Assembly (NCBI RefSeq): GCF_900564155.1
Contig: NZ_LS999839.1
Coordinates: 927,097 to 991,096, forward strand
DNA from: Pedobacter schmidteae
GTDB taxonomy: Bacteria; Bacteroidota; Bacteroidia; Sphingobacteriales; Sphingobacteriaceae
DNA length: 64,000 nt
Direction of reading: 5' to 3'
Shown here: piece by piece, positions 45,602 to 54,217 of the stretch
Layout: each line of letters starts with the position of its first letter
Numbering within the stretch: position 1 is the first letter of the stretch
The notes under the pieces: generated by a model
Seen by the model: the letters and a program-made list of their open reading frames with translations, nothing else
The model's database searches: none
Told to the model about the DNA's origin: nothing
Translations under genes and position numbers: made by a program

Positions 45602-48600
45602 ATGATGAGAATAATAAAAATCAGCTTGCTGTGCCTCGTCGCAATTGTACCGGCGATGATGATCATAAATGCGTTTAAATATAAAGACACACCCATAGTT
45701 ATTGCTAAGGGTACACGCATTGCCCTGATTGGTAACAGCCTGGGATCCAGAATGATTCATTATGATAATTTTGAAACGGAACTGCAGCTTCGTTTTCCAA
45801 CGTATGAATTGTTCATCCGCAATATGTGTAAAGAAGGAGAAACGCCCGGTTTCCGGCCTCATGCCAGCAGAAACTCTCCATGGGCCTTTCCCGGAGCCGA
45901 AAAGTTTCAGGTAGAAAGGGCAAACCTCGTTAAAAGGAAAGATGCCGGCGGCACCTTAGAAATGGAAGACCCTGGCGAAGGCTTTTTTGAAACCCCTGAT
46001 CAGTGGCTTAGCCGGCTCAAAACGGATGTGATCATTTCCTTTTTTGGGTTTAATGAGTCATTTGAAGGAAAAACCGGACTGGCCAATTATAAAGCGGAAC
46101 TGGATGCTTTTATTAAATGGACCCTGAAGCAAAAATATAATGGAACTTCGGCACCGAAGCTCGTGATTGTATCGCCCATTGCTTTTGAAGACCTGACCGG
46201 CAAAAGCAGATACGATTTGCCGGACGGACGGGAAGAAAATGAAAACCTCCAACTGTACACTAATGCTATGAAGGAGATTGCTGCTCAAAATAAAGTCCTT
46301 TTCATAGATGTATTCACCCCTTCCTTAAAATGGTATCAGGAAACTACTGCGCCATTAACCATCGATGGTTCTCAACTCAATGAAGAAGGATATAAAAAAC
46401 TTGGTGTATTGCTGGCGGACCAGATCTTTGGAAAAGGTACTCCCATTGCAGAAAATAACAGAAAGCTGGTTAACGATGCGGTAAACGAAAAGAACTGGAT
46501 GTGGCTGAATGATTTTAAGATTCCTAACGGGGTACATGTATATGGACGCAGGTATAAACCTTATGGGCCAGACAATTTTCCTGCCGAAATAAAGAAGACC
46601 CGCGAGATGACTGCTGTGAGAGATACCGCCATCTGGCTTGCGGCGGCTAAAGGCGAAAAAATGGATTTGGAAGCTGCTGATAAACATACCAGTGTGTTAC
46701 CCGAGGTTAAAACCAATTATACCCCCAGCCGTAAAAACGGAACCCTTAAATATCTTATTGGCCAGGAAGCTGTAAACAGCTTGAAAGTACCTCCGGGCTA
46801 TAAGGTAGAACTGTTTGCTTCAGAGCAGGAATTTAACTTTCTGGCCAAACCGGTGCAGTTATCGTTCGACAACAAAGGACGGCTTTGGGTGGCCGTGATG
46901 CCTACCTACCCACAGTACAAAGTAGGCGACCCAAAGCCCAACGATAAGCTCATTATTTTGGAAGATACCAACCAGGATGGCAAGGCCGATAAACAGACCG
47001 TTTTTGCAGAAGGGCTCCACTTGCCACTCGGTTTTGAACTGGCACCGGAAGGTGTGTATGTAGCCCAGGGGACTAACCTTATCCTGCTAACAGACACCGA
47101 TGGTGATGATAAAGCCGATAAGAAAGAAATTTTGTTGAGCGGCTTTGATGACCACGATTCGCATCACAGCAGTCATGCATTCACAACCGATCCCTCTGGC
47201 GCCATTTATTCGGGCGAAGGGGTATTCCTCCGCACCAATGTAGAAACCTCTTATGGCCCTGTTTATGCCACCAATGGTGGTTTTTACAGATATGACACCC
47301 ATCGCCGTAAACTGGAAAGGACGGCACAGCTGGCCATCCCAAATCCATGGGGTATTACGTTTGATGACTGGGGCCAGCCTTTCTTTGCTGAAACATCAAG
47401 TCCGGATTTCCGCTGGATGCTTCCGGGAACTGTATTGCCAAGATATGGACAAGCCACACACAAGTCAAAACAACTGATAGAGCAGAAACACCTGGTACGG
47501 CCAACATCAGGCATTGAAATTGTATCCAGTCGCCATTTTCCGGATGACATTCAGGGCGACTTCCTGATCAACAATACCATTGGCTTCCTGGGCACAAAAG
47601 AACATACACTGGAGGAGGATGGGACAGGCTACAAAAGCCGTTTTCGCATGGACCTGCTGACCAGCGATGACCCTAATTTCCGTCCGGTAGATCTGGAGTT
47701 TGCGCCCGATGGCTCGTTGTATGTGATCGATTGGCATAATGTCCTCATCGGCCATATGCAGCACAATGCACGTGACCCCCTGCGTGATCATTCGCATGGA
47801 AGGATATACCGAATTACTTATCCTTCAAGACCTTTGGTAAAGCCAGCAAAAATAGCAGATGCGAGCATAGAAGAGCTCCTGAATAACCTCAAACTGCCAG
47901 AGTACAGAACCCGCTACAGGACCCGCCGGGAGCTGAGAGGGCGCGATGTTGCCCAGGTATTGGCGAAACTCAGCACCTGGGTATCGAAACTCGATCCCAA
48001 TGATGCAAGATATGAACATCATTTACTTGAAGGTCTTTGGGTAAGCTGGGGCATGAATAAAGTAGACCAGCGACTTTTAAGACAGGTATTGAAAGCAAAA
48101 GATTACCGGGCAAGAGCTGCTGCTGTGCAGGTGGTTCGTTATACAGGGCATCAGCTGCCAGACCAGGCGAACTTACTGATGGAAGCCGCCCGGGATAAAA
48201 ATAGCCGTGTAAGATTGATGGCTATCGTCGCCGCTTCATGGATAGGAAAAGAAAAAGGGCTTCCTGTTTTAGCTGAGGCAAATAAATTACCGCTGGATAG
48301 CTGGATGGTGCATGCCTATAAAACCGCCCTGGCCCATTTGAATGGGAAGAATGTGGAAGAAGAAAAGGAGAAAAAGGAAAAAACAGAACTCAAGGGTGCA
48401 ACGCTTGCATTGTTTAATCAGGGAAAAATCATTTATAACAAAGAAGGATATTGTGTAACCTGCCATCAGCCTGATGGGAAAGGATTACCAGCTTCCGGTT
48501 TTCCGCCGCTTACACCCAATAAATGGATAAATGGAAGTGACGAAAGACTGATTAAGCTGGTTTTGAAAGGGATAATGGGGCCAATAGAGGTAAATGGGAA

Positions 48601-48823
48601 GAAATACCCCGGCCAGGTTCCGATGACCCCGTTTGGCGGACTACTGAAAGACCATGAAGTAGCTGCGGTATTAACCTATCTGCGAAACTCCTTTGGCAAC
48701 AATGGCCCTGCTGTTTCACCGGAAAAAGTAAAAGCAGTAAGGAGGGCCACCCAAGATAAAAAGGATTTCTATACAACAGAGCAATTACTGAAAGAACATC
48801 CAATGGAAAGGGCGAAAAGATAA
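45602..48823 (+). CDS. SGNH + heme-binding (PVC-type) + c-type cytochrome fusion protein, secreted
   Basis: A 1073-aa protein with an N-terminal signal sequence (ISLLCLVAIVPAMMIINAF). The SGNH-like domain (about 40-290) has IALIGNSLGSRM and ISFFGFNES. Its last block reads DGSQLNEEGY, in which the usual catalytic His is replaced by Gln, so hydrolase activity is doubtful. A beta-propeller-like, PVC-type heme-binding region follows (GYKVELFASEQEF; WVAVMPTYPQYKVGDPKPNDKLIILEDTN), then HEAT-like helices. The C-terminal cytochrome c has CVTCHQPDG (about 952-960) and VPMTPFGG (Met ligand). It probably receives electrons from an extracytoplasmic sugar oxidation. It is the last gene of the operon. Confidence 0.85.
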   Translation: MMRIIKISLLCLVAIVPAMMIINAFKYKDTPIVIAKGTRIALIGNSLGSRMIHYDNFETELQLRFPTYELFIRNMCKEGETPGFRPHASRNSPWAFPGAEKFQVERANLVKRKDAGGTLEMEDPGEGFFETPDQWLSRLKTDVIISFFGFNESFEGKTGLANYKAELDAFIKWTLKQKYNGTSAPKLVIVSPIAFEDLTGKSRYDLPDGREENENLQLYTNAMKEIAAQNKVLFIDVFTPSLKWYQETTAPLTIDGSQLNEEGYKKLGVLLADQIFGKGTPIAENNRKLVNDAVNEKNWMWLNDFKIPNGVHVYGRRYKPYGPDNFPAEIKKTREMTAVRDTAIWLAAAKGEKMDLEAADKHTSVLPEVKTNYTPSRKNGTLKYLIGQEAVNSLKVPPGYKVELFASEQEFNFLAKPVQLSFDNKGRLWVAVMPTYPQYKVGDPKPNDKLIILEDTNQDGKADKQTVFAEGLHLPLGFELAPEGVYVAQGTNLILLTDTDGDDKADKKEILLSGFDDHDSHHSSHAFTTDPSGAIYSGEGVFLRTNVETSYGPVYATNGGFYRYDTHRRKLERTAQLAIPNPWGITFDDWGQPFFAETSSPDFRWMLPGTVLPRYGQATHKSKQLIEQKHLVRPTSGIEIVSSRHFPDDIQGDFLINNTIGFLGTKEHTLEEDGTGYKSRFRMDLLTSDDPNFRPVDLEFAPDGSLYVIDWHNVLIGHMQHNARDPLRDHSHGRIYRITYPSRPLVKPAKIADASIEELLNNLKLPEYRTRYRTRRELRGRDVAQVLAKLSTWVSKLDPNDARYEHHLLEGLWVSWGMNKVDQRLLRQVLKAKDYRARAAAVQVVRYTGHQLPDQANLLMEAARDKNSRVRLMAIVAASWIGKEKGLPVLAEANKLPLDSWMVHAYKTALAHLNGKNVEEEKEKKEKTELKGATLALFNQGKIIYNKEGYCVTCHQPDGKGLPASGFPPLTPNKWINGSDERLIKLVLKGIMGPIEVNGKKYPGQVPMTPFGGLLKDHEVAAVLTYLRNSFGNNGPAVSPEKVKAVRRATQDKKDFYTTEQLLKEHPMERAKR

Positions 48824-48836
48824 CCAGAGCCCATAT

Positions 48837-48863
48837 AAAAGCCCCTCAGGAATCCTGAGGGGC
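48837..48863 (-). terminator. Minus-strand intrinsic terminator next to a tRNA remnant
   Basis: GCCCCTCAGGA and TCCTGAGGGGC form an 11-bp perfect stem around a single A (48841-48863). The run of four A residues at 48837-48840 becomes the T-tract on the minus strand, so the hairpin is oriented to end minus-strand transcripts, not the upstream cytochrome gene. It would have terminated a tRNA transcribed from the right. Confidence 0.7.
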
Positions 48864-48867
48864 CTGT

Positions 48868-48883
48868 GGTCTCGACGGGAATC
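48868..48883 (-). pseudogene. Possible truncated tRNA 3' end (candidate attachment-site remnant)
   Basis: On the minus strand the bases read GATTCCCGTCGAGACC, then ACA. This matches the end of a bacterial tRNA: T-loop end, T-stem 3' strand, a 7-base acceptor strand CGAGACC, and a discriminator base. The matching 5' acceptor and T-stem 5' strand are not found within the next 70 bases, so only the 3' part survives. The position, against a minus-strand terminator, fits a disrupted tRNA gene. Integrases commonly use tRNA 3' ends. It could also be chance. Confidence 0.4.
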
Positions 48884-48963
48884 CATCTCTTGTCCACCAT
48901 CATGTTAGTGCTACTGAAATACCCATTTCTTAAAGGGGGATATTTTGTTCATTATTTTTCTTC

Positions 48964-49063
48964 GTTCATGAATCACGAACTACTTATTTTACTGAACAAT
49001 ATTTAGGCACTATTGCAAGTCTCCTTGCTGTTCACTATATTTGAATGTTCATGAATCACGAAC
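48964..49063 (+). promoter_or_regulatory. abiE promoter with two identical 17-bp palindromic operators
   Basis: GTTCATGAATCACGAAC occurs at 48964-48980 and again at 49047-49063, 83 bp apart. It is an imperfect palindrome (GTTC.TGA.TCA.GAAC). Between them a Bacteroidota promoter is visible: TTG at 49013-49015 and TATATTTG at 49036-49043, with a 20-bp spacer. The second operator covers the expected transcription start. AbiEi antitoxins are known to bind inverted repeats in their own promoters, so this is the likely autoregulatory site. Confidence 0.75.
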
Positions 49064-49070
49064 AGTTGCC

Positions 49071-50096
49071 ATGTCTGAACAAAAAATATTATATACTGCC
49101 TTGGACAAACTCCAGGAACTAACAGGCCTTGAATACAATGTGTCAGAAACACAGTATATCTCAGAAGGACGTGAGATTGACGCATTGATCTCTATCGGCA
49201 CGGGAAAAAAGCTTAGAAAGTTTAACGTAGAGGTAAAAAATGAACTTCGCAGTACGCAGCTTCCACGCATTTTGCACCAGTTAGATTTGATCAATGGTTA
49301 TGCACCACTGATCATCAGTCAATACATACCCAAACCACTAAAGCAGGAACTCAAATCCCAAAGTGTAAATTATCTGGAAGCAGCGGGTAACGCTTTTATC
49401 CAGACGGAAGATTTATTCGTTTATATCAATGATCAGCCAGTTACAGAAACCAGACTTCCAGCAGAGGGAAAGCTTTGGAATCCTACTGGCTTAAAATTTC
49501 TTTTTGCTGTTTTACAGTTCCCTGAACTGCTCAATCAACCTTACCGGGCAATTGCGCAATTTTCTGATATTGCCCTTGGAGCAGTTGGTGCGCTGATTAA
49601 TGAACTGGAAGCCGAAGGTTTTTTAAAAACAGGAAGCTCAGGCGGAAACAAAAAATTCAAATTTATTGAGCAAAGCGAAAGGCTGATTCAAAAATGGGCG
49701 GAATTATTCAAGGCTGTTCTTCGTCCAAAACTCCTTAAAGGCACATACCGTTTCATGTACCAGGAGGATTTCAAAGACTGGCAGAATATAGAGCAGTATG
49801 ATTTTTTATGGGGCGCTGAATCAGCCGGAGCGCTATTGACAAATTATCTTTCTCCGGAGAAGCTTACCATTTATACCGAAGTCAGCCCGTCTAAACTAAT
49901 GAAAGAACTTAAACTAATACCTGACAAAAACGGGCGGGTTGAAATTATGGAGCAGTTTTGGACCAGCCCATATGAACCCAATGAAATTGTTAGGACAGTA
50001 CCGTTTTTGTTGGCCTATGCAGAATTAATCACTAGCTTTGACAGTCGCTGTCAGGAAACTGCACTACGGATAAAGCAAAGATACCTTGAAAAATAA
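49071..50096 (+). CDS. AbiEi-family antitoxin (type IV toxin-antitoxin)
   Basis: About 341 aa from ATG 49071; the frame also extends to a TTG at 49041 inside operator and promoter DNA, so the later start is preferred. The N-terminal part (to about 125) contains KFNVEVKNELRSTQLPRILHQLDLI, VKNE resembling a nuclease-like core. A winged-helix-like part (ALGAVGALINELEAEGFLKTG) and a C-terminal domain with WGAESAGALLTNYL and LTIYTEVSP follow. It overlaps the toxin gene by 11 bp. AbiE systems act against phage by abortive infection; the antitoxin represses the operon. Confidence 0.85.
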   Translation: MSEQKILYTALDKLQELTGLEYNVSETQYISEGREIDALISIGTGKKLRKFNVEVKNELRSTQLPRILHQLDLINGYAPLIISQYIPKPLKQELKSQSVNYLEAAGNAFIQTEDLFVYINDQPVTETRLPAEGKLWNPTGLKFLFAVLQFPELLNQPYRAIAQFSDIALGAVGALINELEAEGFLKTGSSGGNKKFKFIEQSERLIQKWAELFKAVLRPKLLKGTYRFMYQEDFKDWQNIEQYDFLWGAESAGALLTNYLSPEKLTIYTEVSPSKLMKELKLIPDKNGRVEIMEQFWTSPYEPNEIVRTVPFLLAYAELITSFDSRCQETALRIKQRYLEK

Positions 50097-50859
50097 ACCT
50101 TCAATTGCACCAGAAATAATTCGCATGCTGAAAGACATGGAGGTGATATTTGCTAGTTTCAGGGTTGATTTTTATATAGTAGGCGCCACTGCTCGTGATT
50201 ATCACCTTTCAGCAGCAGAGGAAGCAGCTGCATTAAGAAAAACTGATGATGTTGATCTAGCCATTTTACTCAATGATGCAGGTCAGTTCAATTCGATAAA
50301 AGCTGAACTGATTGAATCTGGAAAATTTACAGCTCACCCTACAGAGCATATTAAGCTATTTTATGAAGGAAGAATTGAAGTAGATCTACTCCCTTTTGGT
50401 AAAATCGAAGCAGGTAACGGCATGGTGTTTTTACAACCTCCGAATAGCTTTTCACTTAGTATGCCGGGTTTTAAAGAGGTCTACCCATTTGTTGAAGAAA
50501 TTGTATCAGAAGATGGGTTGTCGATAAAATTATGTCCATTAGAAGGAATAATCATATTAAAGTTGATTTCTTATCGAGATCGGCCAGAGCGAACTAAAGA
50601 CATTTCGGACATTGAACATATTTTTGATGTGTTTTTTAATCTTTGCGACGAAAATATCTACGATGAGCATTTTGATTTAATGGATAAATATGATGTGGAA
50701 GAACCTAATTATTTTCAAATAATTTCTGCCAGAGTAATAGGCAGGAAGATGGGGGAGATACTAAAGTCATCTAACAAATTAGACGCGATGATTAAGTCCA
50801 TGCTGATAAAAAGATATGAATATTGGGTGGAGCCTTTGCTTGAAGGTTTGGCAGATTAA
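50086..50859 (+). CDS. AbiEii-family nucleotidyltransferase toxin
   Basis: About 257 aa from a TTG start at 50086, inside the end of the antitoxin gene; an ATG at 50125 would be the alternative. Nucleotidyltransferase motifs are visible: IVGATARD (31-38) and KTDDVDLAI (52-60), with a later carboxylate in RIEVDLLPFG (about Asp100). These toxins transfer nucleotides to RNA (tRNA in characterised members) and arrest growth. The 11-bp overlap with the antitoxin supports translational coupling. The system looks intact. Confidence 0.88.
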   Translation: MKNKPSIAPEIIRMLKDMEVIFASFRVDFYIVGATARDYHLSAAEEAAALRKTDDVDLAILLNDAGQFNSIKAELIESGKFTAHPTEHIKLFYEGRIEVDLLPFGKIEAGNGMVFLQPPNSFSLSMPGFKEVYPFVEEIVSEDGLSIKLCPLEGIIILKLISYRDRPERTKDISDIEHIFDVFFNLCDENIYDEHFDLMDKYDVEEPNYFQIISARVIGRKMGEILKSSNKLDAMIKSMLIKRYEYWVEPLLEGLAD

Positions 50860-51079
50860 TACGCCACCACCACTTTGTTTGGTTATTTCGCTAAAGCAGC
50901 AAGCTCCTCAAAGTTATTTGATCAAACTTGACTAAATATGAATTGATCTGAGGCCAATTGACCCACAAAAATCACCGTTTTTTCTATCGTCGGGACCACT
51001 TACTTTGCCAATATATATTGCATATATTTACGAGCCAGCCGTCGGTTTCAGAAAAACCGAAAAATGAATATTTTTTTTT

Positions 51080-51709
51080 ATGAAAAACATTTCCCTATGC
51101 TTTGTATTCCTTTTGAGTTTAGTCCAAACGAATCTATTCGCTCAAAATATTAAAAAGGAAGACAATTATACTTATGTAATAAGAGAAGAAGAAGGCGACT
51201 TAAATCATGATGGCAAAATGGACAAAATACTTGTAAAAATGGATACTGTAAGTGAAACAAGGCCATTAATACTGCAAATTTTTCTATCTCAGCCAAATGG
51301 AAAATTAATTTTAGCCGTAGCTTCAACAAAAATAATTGAACCACAATATCCTGTTGAAAACCATGGAAAACCTAGTGAATTCCAAATTCCATATTTTTTT
51401 ATTGAAAAAGGGATTTTAACAATGCGGAGTGAAATTAAAAGTGGAAATATTAGTTACGATTTCAAATACCGCAATGGCAATTTTGAATTAATTAATGTAA
51501 AAAAGTTAACCAATAATTCTACCAAAGGATATGTTGATGAATATACAATATTTACAGAAACTAATTTTAACTTGATTACAGGGCTCAGAACCGAAATTGA
51601 TGATAAATTAGGTTCAGGGAAAATATTAAGTGAAAGAAAAAAAATAGTTTTAATTAGACCCTTACCAAAGGTACAGGATTTCAAATTTTCTGATAAAAAG
51701 TTATTTTAA
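51080..51709 (+). CDS. Secreted protein with an EF-hand-like loop, unknown function
   Basis: A 209-aa protein with a signal peptide (LCFVFLLSLVQTNLFAQ). An EF-hand or dockerin-like Asp-rich loop appears early (GDLNHDGKMDKILVKMD, about 36-55), resembling VCBS/FG-GAP-type calcium-binding motifs. The rest is beta-rich with no catalytic motif I recognise. It lies 220 bp downstream of the toxin and converges with the metallophosphoesterase gene. Base composition is AT-rich, like the surrounding island. Confidence 0.65.
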   Translation: MKNISLCFVFLLSLVQTNLFAQNIKKEDNYTYVIREEEGDLNHDGKMDKILVKMDTVSETRPLILQIFLSQPNGKLILAVASTKIIEPQYPVENHGKPSEFQIPYFFIEKGILTMRSEIKSGNISYDFKYRNGNFELINVKKLTNNSTKGYVDEYTIFTETNFNLITGLRTEIDDKLGSGKILSERKKIVLIRPLPKVQDFKFSDKKLF

Positions 51710-51845
51710 CAAACAGACCATCCATTTTTTACAGGCTCGACTTAAATTGAGTCATGTTTGTTCAAATCCGATCATTTTTGATCAAATAAGTTTCCCTTTT
51801 ATTTACCCCTATTACCTATCCGTCTTAACAAGGTTTATTTTAGTT

Positions 51846-52592
51846 TTAAATTTCAACTATTAATTCTTTATTATACCCGTTATATTTTTCGTCAATATAT
51901 CCATGTGGATTACAGATGATTTCTGTTTGATCAATTTTATACCGCACTGGAGTATGGACGTGACCATGTATCCAATATTCAGGTTTGTATTTTGTAATCA
52001 GTTCCTCGAGATCAGATGCATATGCAGAAGTGACTGGATCATTTTTGTATAATTCGGGTACAGATCTAATACTTGGAGCATGATGGGTAATCACCACATT
52101 TCTGTAGCCATCAGATTCTTCCAAGCTTTCTTGGAGCCATAATTTTGAATACTGATGAATTTTATAAGTGTCTACTGTTCTCAATTTAGAGTAGAAAGGA
52201 CTTATACGAATTTTCTTATAGTCGTTCATCTTAGTCTGACAAACAATTCCATATTCAATTGGATTTCCAAACAAGGAAAAATCCGTCCATAAAGTTGCCC
52301 CATGAAATCTTATTCCGTCAAATTCAATTCTATTATTTTCCAGAACAGACACATTTGAGCCTTTTGATGCTTCAATGATCTTATGGAGTGTTTTTGGATA
52401 TGAGCCTTTGTAATACTCATGATTACCGAGGACATAAATTACAGGTTTATTGAGTATATATTTTTTAGCCCATTCTATCCCTTTTGTTCCAAGATCGGTA
52501 TCCCCGGCTAAAATAACAAGATCGGCATTTTCAAAGTTTAGATCCGAAATCCCAAATTCCTGATGTAAGTCACTTATAATCTGTATCTTCAT
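51846..52592 (-). CDS. Metallophosphoesterase
   Basis: A 248-aa protein with all five metallophosphoesterase blocks: SDLHQEF (DxH), LAGDTDLG (GDxxD), GNHEYY, ITHHAP and HGHVHTP. There is no signal peptide. It would hydrolyse phosphomonoesters or phosphodiesters, with a substrate not visible from sequence. It is 26 bp upstream of nothing on its own strand: the next gene (52619-53353) is on the same strand and lies 26 bp before its start, so the two may be co-transcribed. Confidence 0.9.
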   Translation of the reverse strand: MKIQIISDLHQEFGISDLNFENADLVILAGDTDLGTKGIEWAKKYILNKPVIYVLGNHEYYKGSYPKTLHKIIEASKGSNVSVLENNRIEFDGIRFHGATLWTDFSLFGNPIEYGIVCQTKMNDYKKIRISPFYSKLRTVDTYKIHQYSKLWLQESLEESDGYRNVVITHHAPSIRSVPELYKNDPVTSAYASDLEELITKYKPEYWIHGHVHTPVRYKIDQTEIICNPHGYIDEKYNGYNKELIVEI

Positions 52593-52618
52593 CTGTTTCC
52601 TGACCCTTTCTCACATAT

Positions 52619-53353
52619 TTATTTACATCTCATCAAAGTGATTTTGTTGCCATGCACCTCAAGATACCCTTTCACTTCTTTATTCTCAAAGAAAACAATG
52701 CATCTATTGTCAATGGTTTTAATTACTTCTGGATTATATGTCCAAATACTTTTATTGGAGATCGTGTCTATAGTTACAAATTTTCCATCCTGGATTTTAG
52801 CCAGTAATGTTTTGTGAAAATCCGTTATTATATGAAATAGTTGCTCATTGTGTAAGAAACTGGCAAGTGTCAAGACACCAATGCTGTCAACTAGCTTGCG
52901 TGTTCCTGCTACGGACTTAGATTCATCATCACCAACATAGCGAACTTTTTGTCCCTTCACCTTCCGAGGTTTACTCAGCTTATAAAGACTCATCAAACTC
53001 GGGTTTTCTATTTCAATAATCTCAGAGAATCCACTTAGATGTGCCAATGTGTTAGTTACAATATATTTCCCGAATAACTTGTTTACTACAACAGGACAGG
53101 TAGAACTACAAGCATATTCAATCCCTGTTTTCTTACTTTTGAATTTAATAGTGCCACCCCATTCACCGCTACATGTCCTACTAATAACATAATCATCATC
53201 CTCAAAGAAGACAGGATATATTTTTTGAAAGTCTTTTGGAGACTTCTTTTCCATTGTCGTATCGATAACCTCTTTAATACTAAAGACGTTATCCTGCGCA
53301 CGAGACGTACAAACAAAGATTAAGCTTAAATAGATCAGGCAAATAAATTTCAT
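52619..53353 (-). CDS. Secreted protein of unknown function
   Basis: A 244-aa protein with an N-terminal signal peptide (ICLIYLSLIFVCTSRAQ). The mature part has two close cysteine pairs (ISRTCSGEWGG; YACSSTCPVVV). No known catalytic motif is evident; the family is not recognised. It sits 26 bp before the metallophosphoesterase and 62 bp after the 192-aa gene on the same strand, so these three may form a unit. Confidence 0.65.
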   Translation of the reverse strand: MKFICLIYLSLIFVCTSRAQDNVFSIKEVIDTTMEKKSPKDFQKIYPVFFEDDDYVISRTCSGEWGGTIKFKSKKTGIEYACSSTCPVVVNKLFGKYIVTNTLAHLSGFSEIIEIENPSLMSLYKLSKPRKVKGQKVRYVGDDESKSVAGTRKLVDSIGVLTLASFLHNEQLFHIITDFHKTLLAKIQDGKFVTIDTISNKSIWTYNPEVIKTIDNRCIVFFENKEVKGYLEVHGNKITLMRCK

Positions 53354-53415
53354 TCTTTTGTACTTAAGATAGATCCCAAAATAGCAATATCATTTATCCT
53401 GAAAAATACATAATT

Positions 53416-53994
53416 CTACCAGATTCTCCACCAGGGTTTTTTAACCTCCTCTATTTCGTATTGAAAGTTGCTTCCTCCCGTAACTATTCGTTGTTCAAGA
53501 TCTAAAACAAATTCAACCCATTCTTCAGATTCTGCAGTAGGTTCATAAGCAATCCCTCTTACCAGATTCCTTTCAATCGTTAATTCTTTAATCCCATCTA
53601 ATGAAATCCGTCTGGGACTCCAGTACTCTCCGCTTGCTTCAAATATTGTCAAATGAGTTGAGTCTTGAAGAATCAGTCTTCCGTCCAAGGTTTTTATAAC
53701 AGTTTCATATCCCGCACCAAATATTGAAATTGGTTTCTGATTATCTGGATTCATCAAATAACAAGTTCCTCCTGCGATTACCAAAACATAAATGTTATGC
53801 TCAAATTCATAAACAGCATTTAGATCAGTCAATCCTGGCTCAAAATTTCCAACCCAATTCGTATTTTCAGAAGTATAAAAGCGCACGACAAAGCCTTCTG
53901 AATAATATGTCTCATTATTTTCACTAATAGGGATATACATCGGGCCATAAGCTGGTAATGATTCTAAAATTTCGTAACGAGGTGTATGTGACAT
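53416..53994 (-). CDS. Hypothetical protein (192 aa)
   Basis: A protein without signal peptide or membrane segment. It is beta-rich with repeated short strands (GFVVRFYTSENTNWVGNFEPG, IYVLVIAGGTCYLMNPDNQ, GRLILQDSTHLTIFEASG, YWSPRRISLDGIKELT). The pattern resembles a beta-propeller or WD-like strand repeat. It ends KKPWWRIW. No family is recognised. It begins a likely three-gene run with the following secreted protein and the metallophosphoesterase. Confidence 0.6.
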   Translation of the reverse strand: MSHTPRYEILESLPAYGPMYIPISENNETYYSEGFVVRFYTSENTNWVGNFEPGLTDLNAVYEFEHNIYVLVIAGGTCYLMNPDNQKPISIFGAGYETVIKTLDGRLILQDSTHLTIFEASGEYWSPRRISLDGIKELTIERNLVRGIAYEPTAESEEWVEFVLDLEQRIVTGGSNFQYEIEEVKKPWWRIW

Positions 53995-54217
53995 CCTTAT
54001 TTATACTACAATTGAAATTGGTGGCGGTTTAAATATCGTTTAATTTACTGAAAGCTTAAAGCTCATTTTCTTTTGAGAGAACAACGAATACTACACTTCT
54101 GACTAATAGCGTATCAAAATGAAGTCAATAGACTCTTTGGAATTTATCATTATTCTGGGATTAGTACATAAATTAAAGTCTTTTACAGAATCGAGTGCCA
54201 AATCAAATAGCAATTAA
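53995..54217. other. Non-coding stretch with a degenerate repeat copy
   Basis: No ORF of note. Bases 54064-54100 resemble 61455-61489 (both contain GAGAG..CAACGAATA and CACTTCT), and 54131-54153 resembles 61537-61559. This is a decayed second copy of the palindromic element described at 61455-61535; the right arm is lost here. Confidence 0.5.

Noticed and set aside
48900..48920. Near-palindrome CACCATCATGTTAGTG near the island boundary, considered as a further operator
   Set aside because: Only 12 of 16 positions are symmetric and it has no second copy, so it is not separated from chance.
49041..49070. Upstream TTG start for the antitoxin
   Set aside because: It would put the start in the operator and just after the -7 box, leaving no room for a leader.
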